NCBI GenBank assembly: GCA_902827055.1
Contig: CADEHD010000063.1
Coordinates: forward strand, 1 to 9,184
Direction: 5' to 3'
DNA from: an uncultured Chloroflexota bacterium
GTDB lineage: Bacteria > Chloroflexota > Dehalococcoidia > UBA2979
Length of the DNA stretch: 9,184 bases
Below the pieces are notes generated by a model that did no database searches, was not told the origin of the DNA, and worked only from the letters and a program-made list of their open reading frames with translations. Of this stretch, positions 4,683-9,184 are shown piece by piece. The translations under genes were made by a program, and so were the position numbers. Every line of letters begins with the position of its first letter. Position 1 is the stretch's first letter.

Positions 4683-7241
4683 TCAGCCGGTCCCGGCGAG
4701 CACCCCCGGCGCGTAGGCCGTACCCACCAGCCCGCGTTCGATCAGCGCCTCGTACTCGGCGCGCGTGTACCCGAGCAGGCCGAGGTACATGTCCTCGTTG
4801 TGCTCGCCGAGGCGTACCGGGCCCGAACGCGCGTCGTCCGCGGTGTAGCGCATCTTGAACTGGTACCCGGGGTAGCGATGGGTGCCGCCGCCGGGCGTCG
4901 GCAACTCCCGGAACCAGGCCCGTGCCTCGAGCTGGGGGTCCGCCAGCGCCTCGAGCTCGTCGTGCAGCGGCGCTGCGATGACGCCTCGCGCCTGGAGGGC
5001 GTGGAACAGCCGGTGGTTGTCCCACGACTCGGTGGCAGCGCCGAGCGCGGCATCGAGGTCCGTGCGGTGATCGAGGCGCGCGGCCATCGACGCGAACCGC
5101 GCGTCCGACACCAGCGCAGGCACCTGGAGCACCTCGCAGAGCGCGCGAAACGCCTCGTCCCCGTCCACATCGAGGGCGATCCACTGGTCGTCGCCGCTCG
5201 TTGGGTACACGCCGTGGGGCGCGTGGTGCGGGTGGAGGTTGGCGCGAGGCGAGGCCACCCGGCCGTTCATCGAGTGGTCGAGCACGAACTCCCCGAGCGC
5301 TGGAATGAACGACTCCGCCAGCGGCATCTCGATCTGCTGGCCTTCCCCGGTGCGCTCACGGTGGCGCAGCCCCATGAGGACGGCCGCCGCACCGAGCACG
5401 CCAGCGAACCCGTCCGAGGTCAGCGCTGCCCCCGTGTACTCCGGGCCGAGGTCCTCGTATCCCCGCAGGTAGTGGTGTCCGATCATCCCTTCCGCCTGGT
5501 GGCCGAAGGCGCGGTAGTTCTTGTACGGACCGCTCAGCCCGAACGCCGGCATCCGCAGCATCACCAGCCGAGGGTTGACTCGCCGCAGCTCGTCCCAGGT
5601 GATGTGGGCTTTCTCGATGGTCTCCGGGACGTTGTTCTCGACGAACACGTCGCACTGCGCGACGAGGCGTAGGAACGCCTCGCGACCCTCCGGAGTCGTC
5701 ACGTCGCAGGTCATCGACTTCTTGTTGCGAGCGTGGGAGTTGAAGGCGGGATAGCGGTTCCAGGGCTCGGCGCCCGGGTCGAAGTCGGGGTACGCGCCGA
5801 CCAACCGTCCGGAGTCGCCCAGTGCGCGGGCCTGTTCCTGCGGGTAGATCTGCTCCGCCCCGCGCGTCGAGGGCTGGATCTTCGTGATCGGCTCGACGCG
5901 GATCACCTCGGCGCCCCATTCCGCCAGCAGCTGCGTGACGTGGGGACCCGCCCAGACCACCGTCATGTCGGCCACGCGCAACCCCTCGAGTGGGAGGCGA
6001 TGCGCGTCCGCGCTCGCATCGCCGGCAAGCGCGAGTGGCGTCACGCTCGCATCCGAGGGCAGGGCCTCCGCCTCCACTCGCGGCCACCATGGCTGGCCGC
6101 CGCGCACGAGGCCGCCGTGCTCATCGAGGAGCGGCGCGCGCGCCGGCTCGAGGCGTGGCGAGCGCTCGAAGATGAGCTGGCGCCCCGGGTACTCGAGGGG
6201 CCCGGTGTGCGGGTGGTCGATCTGGTCCCAGGCCCCGCGATCGCGGTAGTGCGGGTCCGCGACCAGGTCCGCGATGGTGAGGATCGCGCCGCTCGGCATG
6301 CGGTGCGCCTGCGCAGCCGCGAGGGCCTCGAGCTTGCCGCGTGTGGCGAGGAAGGCCTGGTACGAGCGCTCGATCTCCTCCCCGAGGGGCGTCGGGCCCG
6401 GCCCCATCGGCTTGCGGATATCGGGGTGCGCCAGCAAGTCCTCGCGACCAATCATGCGCAGGAGGTTGGGCAGGCGTGCCGCGTTGCCAGAGATGTTGAT
6501 GTGACCATCGGCGCAAGCGCGCACGCCCGAGCCCACGAAGACGTCGGTGCCGCCTCGGCGGGCGACCTTCCCCGTGTACGCCGTCGCGGTGAGGTTGATC
6601 GTGCGGCGGTCGCGGTTGCCGGCCTGGCACTCGTACAGCGCCACGTCGAGGTGATCGCCCGGGCCCCCATGTTCCACGCGCCACAGCGCCTGCAGCACCG
6701 CGAACAGCGCGACCGCGCCGCCGTGGTACTGCGCGATGTTGCCCGCGAGCTTGAGCGGTTCGCGGCTCTCGTGGCCGTTGAGGTGCATCGGACCGCCCAT
6801 CGCCTGGAGCGTGATCTCCGAGGCGCGGTAGTCGCGATACGGGCCTGTCTGGCCAAACGGGGTGATGGAGCAGAGCACCAGGCCCGGATGCCCGCTCGAC
6901 AGGGTGGACCAGTCGAGGCCCAGCCGCGCGGCCTCGCCGGGGTAGTAGTCCTCGAGCACCACGTCGGCGCCGGCGGCCCACTCGTGGACCGCTTGCCGGC
7001 CAGCCGGGGTCGCGAGGTCGGCGGTGACCGACCGCTTGTGGGTGTTCAGGTGCAGGAAGAGCCCGGACGCCTCGGGGTCAGCGACGTCACGAGGGAACGG
7101 CCCGAAGCGCCGCGCCGGATCGCCCTCGGGAGGCTCCACCTTGAGGACATCCGCGCCGTAGTCTGCGAGCAGCTTGCCCGCGAACGGGCCGGCCACGCCG
7201 CGAGTCAGTTCGAGGACGCGCAACCCCTCGAGTGGACCCAT
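4683..7241 (-). CDS. Tandem double-domain CaiB/BaiF family III CoA-transferase
   Basis: This 852-residue protein is two family III CoA-transferase units in one chain; the usual single-unit length is about 380-450. The first unit (about 1-400) starts PLEGLRVLELT and has LLADYGADVLKVEPPEGD, ITPFGQTGPYRDY and GDHLDVALYE, whose Asp199 aligns with the catalytic Asp that forms acyl-anhydride and CoA-thioester intermediates. The second (about 417-840) repeats PLEGLRVADMT, LLAEWGAEVIRVEP, FGLSGPYKNYRAFG and GQQIEMPLAES; here the catalytic position is Glu638. Family members move CoA between carboxylic acids, and some are acyl-CoA racemases. Active family III enzymes are interlocked dimers, so one chain could supply both halves. 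The ATG at 7241 has GGGAGG 5 nt upstream. Upstream on the same strand is a 2-hydroxyacid dehydrogenase with a 177-bp gap, so co-transcription is possible but not assured. Two-unit CoA-transferases of this size are, to my knowledge, found in other bacteria. The substrate is unknown. Confidence 0.9.
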   Translation of the reverse strand: MGPLEGLRVLELTRGVAGPFAGKLLADYGADVLKVEPPEGDPARRFGPFPRDVADPEASGLFLHLNTHKRSVTADLATPAGRQAVHEWAAGADVVLEDYYPGEAARLGLDWSTLSSGHPGLVLCSITPFGQTGPYRDYRASEITLQAMGGPMHLNGHESREPLKLAGNIAQYHGGAVALFAVLQALWRVEHGGPGDHLDVALYECQAGNRDRRTINLTATAYTGKVARRGGTDVFVGSGVRACADGHINISGNAARLPNLLRMIGREDLLAHPDIRKPMGPGPTPLGEEIERSYQAFLATRGKLEALAAAQAHRMPSGAILTIADLVADPHYRDRGAWDQIDHPHTGPLEYPGRQLIFERSPRLEPARAPLLDEHGGLVRGGQPWWPRVEAEALPSDASVTPLALAGDASADAHRLPLEGLRVADMTVVWAGPHVTQLLAEWGAEVIRVEPITKIQPSTRGAEQIYPQEQARALGDSGRLVGAYPDFDPGAEPWNRYPAFNSHARNKKSMTCDVTTPEGREAFLRLVAQCDVFVENNVPETIEKAHITWDELRRVNPRLVMLRMPAFGLSGPYKNYRAFGHQAEGMIGHHYLRGYEDLGPEYTGAALTSDGFAGVLGAAAVLMGLRHRERTGEGQQIEMPLAESFIPALGEFVLDHSMNGRVASPRANLHPHHAPHGVYPTSGDDQWIALDVDGDEAFRALCEVLQVPALVSDARFASMAARLDHRTDLDAALGAATESWDNHRLFHALQARGVIAAPLHDELEALADPQLEARAWFRELPTPGGGTHRYPGYQFKMRYTADDARSGPVRLGEHNEDMYLGLLGYTRAEYEALIERGLVGTAYAPGVLAGTG
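5974..5993 (-). repeat. 20-bp direct repeat, copy at the second CoA-transferase unit
   Basis: These 20 bases are identical to 7216-7235. Read on the coding strand they are CCA-CTC-GAG-GGG-TTG-CGC-GT, encoding PLEGLRV (residues 417-423) at the start of the second unit. The copies are 1242 bp (414 codons) apart and in the same frame. Confidence 0.85.
7216..7235 (-). repeat. 20-bp direct repeat, copy at the first CoA-transferase unit
   Basis: This is the partner of 5974-5993. It encodes PLEGLRV at residues 3-9 with the same codons, including CCA, GGG and TTG, which are not the codons a very GC-rich gene usually favours. Confidence 0.85.
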
Positions 7242-7246
7242 TGGTG

Positions 7247-7252
7247 CCTCCC
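7247..7252 (-). promoter_or_regulatory. Ribosome binding site of the CoA-transferase gene
   Basis: On the minus strand GGGAGG is followed by 5 nt (CACCA) and then ATG at 7241-7239. This strong Shine-Dalgarno sequence supports the start that gives MGPLEGLRV, the normal N-terminus of the family. Confidence 0.6.
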
Positions 7253-7277
7253 GCTCCGCTGGTCGCGCCCACGGCCA

Positions 7278-7318
7278 CCGGGCGCAAAGTACGCCTCAAG
7301 GCCCCATGATGCGCCCGG
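7278..7318 (-). promoter_or_regulatory. 9-bp inverted repeat in the CoA-transferase leader
   Basis: CCGGGCGCA (7278-7286) and TGCGCCCGG (7310-7318) are perfect inverted arms separated by 23 bp, in the 177-bp gap between the dehydrogenase and CoA-transferase genes. A perfect TTGACA hexamer (7325-7320, minus strand) sits just upstream, without a clear -10 at normal spacing. A second small hairpin, CGGGG-TCGGC-CCCCG, lies at 7339-7353, closer to the dehydrogenase stop. Together they could be an operator/promoter or a weak terminator. In GC-rich DNA such repeats also arise by chance. Confidence 0.3.
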
Positions 7319-7418
7319 ATGTCAAGCGTGTTCGACTGCGGGGTCGGCCCCCGAAGGCCGCACGGGAGGCTACGAACCGCGTCAGAGGCCGCAGGCAGCC
7401 CGGAACACCGGCCGCGTC

Positions 7419-8384
7419 TCAGGCGCCTCGCGGCTCGATCACGCGGACCGGGGCGCCAGCAAGGAACCCCAGTATGTCCTCGACGACATCGCCGTAGAAC
7501 AGGGCGTAGTTCTCGCGCGTGACGTAACCGAGATGCGGCGTGAGTACCAGGTTCGGCGCGCTGAGCAGAGGGTGGGCCGCGGGCAGCGGCTCCTCGTCGA
7601 AAACGTCGAGGGCGGCGCCAGCGATCGTGCCCGCGTGCAACGCTGCGACCAGCGCCTGCTCGTCGACGATCGGCCCTCGCGAGGTGTTGACCAGCACCGC
7701 CGACGAGCGCATCCCGGCGAGATCGGCCGCGCCGATCAGCCCGCGCGTCCGACCGGAGAGCACGAGGTGCACCGTTACCACATCGGACTGCTCGAGCAGG
7801 GCGGCCTTGCTCGGGGCAAGCGCCACGCCCGCCGCGTCCGCGCGCTCGGCCGTCAGATTCTGACTCCAGGCGACGACCTGCATCCCGAACGCCCGCCCGA
7901 CGGCCGCCACGTGCGACCCGAGGCGGCCCAGCCCAACGACACCGAGCGTCTTGCCCTGGATGCCGGCGCCCAGCGACGTCTGCCAGCGCCCTGCGCGCAC
8001 CGCCGCGTCCTCCGCGGGGATGTGCCGAAGCAGCGCCAGGATCAGCCCCCACGTCAACTCGGCCGTGGGCGGACCAAGCGAGCGCGTGCCGCAGACCGTG
8101 ACACCGCGGGCGCGGGCCGCCTCGAGGTCGACCGACGCGTTGCCCATGCCCGTCGTCACGAGCAGGCGCAGCGCCGGCAACCGCTCGAGGAGCGCGCGGC
8201 GTATCGGCGTGCGCTCGCGCATCAGCACCACTACCTCGGCATCGCCGAGAGCTACCGCGAGCTCGTCATCGCTCGACAGGTGCGTGTGCAACGCTACGAC
8301 CTCGGCACGTGCCTGGACGGCGCTCCAGTCCGCCGAGGTGAGCGCAACGGACTGGTAGTCATCGAGGATCACGACCCTGGTCAT
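7419..8384 (-). CDS. D-2-hydroxyacid dehydrogenase, NAD(P)-dependent
   Basis: This 321-residue protein has the full D-isomer-specific 2-hydroxyacid dehydrogenase layout. A split catalytic domain (about 1-100 and 290-321) flanks a Rossmann cofactor domain with GLGRLG at 151-156. The catalytic residues are Arg236 (NTSRGPIVDE), Glu265 (DVFDEEP) and His284 (LTPHLGY). The family reduces 2-oxo acids to D-2-hydroxy acids or the reverse; phosphoglycerate, glycerate, glyoxylate and lactate enzymes all look like this, so the substrate is open. After the second Rossmann strand, VVAWSQN has Ser174 where NAD-specific members usually have Asp, so NADP may be used (inference). The ATG at 8384 has AAGGTG about 10 nt upstream. 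The gene lies between the LiaF-like gene (106 bp upstream) and the CoA-transferase gene (177 bp downstream), all on the same strand. A link to organic-acid or CoA-ester metabolism is plausible. Confidence 0.92.
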   Translation of the reverse strand: MTRVVILDDYQSVALTSADWSAVQARAEVVALHTHLSSDDELAVALGDAEVVVLMRERTPIRRALLERLPALRLLVTTGMGNASVDLEAARARGVTVCGTRSLGPPTAELTWGLILALLRHIPAEDAAVRAGRWQTSLGAGIQGKTLGVVGLGRLGSHVAAVGRAFGMQVVAWSQNLTAERADAAGVALAPSKAALLEQSDVVTVHLVLSGRTRGLIGAADLAGMRSSAVLVNTSRGPIVDEQALVAALHAGTIAGAALDVFDEEPLPAAHPLLSAPNLVLTPHLGYVTRENYALFYGDVVEDILGFLAGAPVRVIEPRGA

Positions 8385-8490
8385 CGCGGTGCCGCACCTT
8401 CGTCAGCGCTCCGCCCCAGACACGCGGCGCCGTGGTTCGACGCCGCCCGGAGCACGCGCAGTCTAGGTGCTGGCACTCCGGCGCGACTCG

Positions 8491-9159
8491 CTACTTCTCG
8501 TACTTCACCTCGGCGCCCCCGAACAGCACCGTGGCGTCGACGGTGAGGAGCGGGCTTGCCGGGTCGGCGGGCGCGTTCGCCTTGTTGTCGAAGCCGCCGA
8601 AGATTGGGAGACCGGAGGCCTGCACGCGCCAGCCCCTCGGCACCAGGATCTCGGCACCGCCGAACGCCGCGAGCACGGAGATCGACGCGCCCTCGGGGGC
8701 AAGCTGGGCCTGGCGGAGGTCGAGCGTGACGCCCCCGAAGACCCCCGTCAGCGAGGCGCCCCGGAAGCTCGAGGACGTGCTCACCACCTCGTTGCCGCTG
8801 AAGAACGCGGACGCGCTCACCACCTCGTCGGGCCGCCCTGGCGGCAGCGCGGACGCGCGGCGGAAGACCAGCGCCAGTCCGAAGGCGATGAGCAGGGCCG
8901 GCCACACGAAGTTCCAGATGCTGCCCGGAACGACATCGAGCTCCCCGAGCAGGAGCAGCACGCCGACGCCGATCACGATCAGCGGGCCAGGCGAGAGCCG
9001 ACGCATCTCGAGCAGCTGACCGAGGCCGATCGCCACGATGAAGAGCGGCCACCAGTCCCCGATGATGTCGCGCGCCTCGATGGCGCCCGGATGAGCGAGG
9101 AGCAGCAGCCCCCCGAGCAGGACGAGGAGGGTCACGAACAGAGTTGGAGTCGAGAGCAT
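8491..9159 (-). CDS. LiaF-like four-helix membrane protein with C-terminal beta-rich domain
   Basis: This 222-residue protein starts with four hydrophobic segments at about 6-22, 36-50, 58-72 and 82-99. The second and fourth contain related WWPLFIVAIGLG and WPALLIAFGLA motifs, as in LiaI/LiaF-type transmembrane regions. From about 112 on it is a soluble, beta-rich domain with repeated Phe-Gly-Gly turns (VFGGVTL, AFGGAEI, IFGGFDN, LFGGAEV), like the C-terminal domain of LiaF/YvqF. In Firmicutes LiaF restrains the LiaS sensor kinase in the cell-envelope stress response. No liaRS genes are here, so that role is only an analogy. ATG 9159 is preferred over the adjacent TTG at 9162 because GGGG lies 7 nt before it. 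The frame stays open to the window edge, but the hydrophobic first segment makes this a natural N-terminus. The 106-bp gap to the dehydrogenase gene shows no clear element. Confidence 0.75.
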   Translation of the reverse strand: MLSTPTLFVTLLVLLGGLLLLAHPGAIEARDIIGDWWPLFIVAIGLGQLLEMRRLSPGPLIVIGVGVLLLLGELDVVPGSIWNFVWPALLIAFGLALVFRRASALPPGRPDEVVSASAFFSGNEVVSTSSSFRGASLTGVFGGVTLDLRQAQLAPEGASISVLAAFGGAEILVPRGWRVQASGLPIFGGFDNKANAPADPASPLLTVDATVLFGGAEVKYEK

Positions 9160-9184
9160 CAACGGGCCCCGACCCGGAGAGGGG

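Noticed and set aside
8385..8490. A terminator after the LiaF-like gene
   Set aside because: Only a 5-bp AGCAC/GTGCT pairing with an 11-nt loop and no T-run is visible on the minus strand.
5733..8546. A 937-codon open frame on the plus strand, antisense to the CoA-transferase and dehydrogenase genes
   Set aside because: Its translation is rich in Arg, Ala, Val and Gly, has no recognisable domain, and runs across two intergenic gaps. Long antisense frames are common opposite GC-rich genes. Both genes underneath have intact catalytic motifs.
1..9184. tRNA, rRNA, CRISPR, insertion-sequence or prophage features
   Set aside because: I found no tRNA-like T-arm, no regularly spaced repeats, no transposase or integrase motifs and no terminal inverted repeats.

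Overview
This is a GC-rich bacterial window of six genes and no mobile element, CRISPR array, tRNA or rRNA that I can see. The mix is ADP-forming acyl-CoA ligase subunits, a giant family III CoA-transferase, an OmpR-type regulator, a CpaE/TadZ-like ATPase and a LiaF-like membrane protein. It fits a heterotrophic, environmental, GC-rich lineage such as Chloroflexota (Dehalococcoidia/SAR202-like) or an actinobacterium. That placement is inference from gene style only.

Layout, plus strand (1-4657). The window opens inside the ATP-grasp (beta) subunit of an NDP-forming acyl-CoA synthetase. Its CoA-binding/phosphohistidine (alpha) subunit follows after 6 bp, so the two halves of one enzyme are encoded as an operon. 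A noncoding stretch of about 600 bp (1992-2595) comes next. It holds a hairpin at the ligase stop codon, a locally AT-richer patch with a weak promoter candidate, and runs of six G. An OmpR/PhoB-type response regulator (2596-3297) follows, with no histidine kinase beside it. After a structured 160-bp spacer comes a CpaE/TadZ-like protein (3458-4657) with a pseudo-receiver domain and an altered P-loop. The spacer contains an 11-bp-periodic direct repeat of the kind OmpR-family regulators bind.

Layout, minus strand (4683-9159). Three genes converge on the regulators. In their own direction of transcription they are a four-helix LiaF-like membrane protein, a D-2-hydroxyacid dehydrogenase, and an 852-residue protein made of two complete CaiB/BaiF CoA-transferase units in tandem. 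The convergent gap at 4658-4682 is only 25 bp.

How they may work together. The ligase pair makes (or cleaves) an acyl-CoA with ATP/ADP, and the double CoA-transferase would move CoA between carboxylic acids. The dehydrogenase interconverts a 2-hydroxy acid and a 2-oxo acid. Together they suggest organic-acid catabolism, but no substrate can be read from the sequence. The regulator pair between them looks like a separate two-gene signalling or localisation unit. The most interesting signals are the matching codons at the start of both CoA-transferase halves with an Asp/Glu difference at the catalytic position, the degenerate CpaE-like protein, and the candidate operator between the regulator and that protein. 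I see no clear evidence of a wholly new system.
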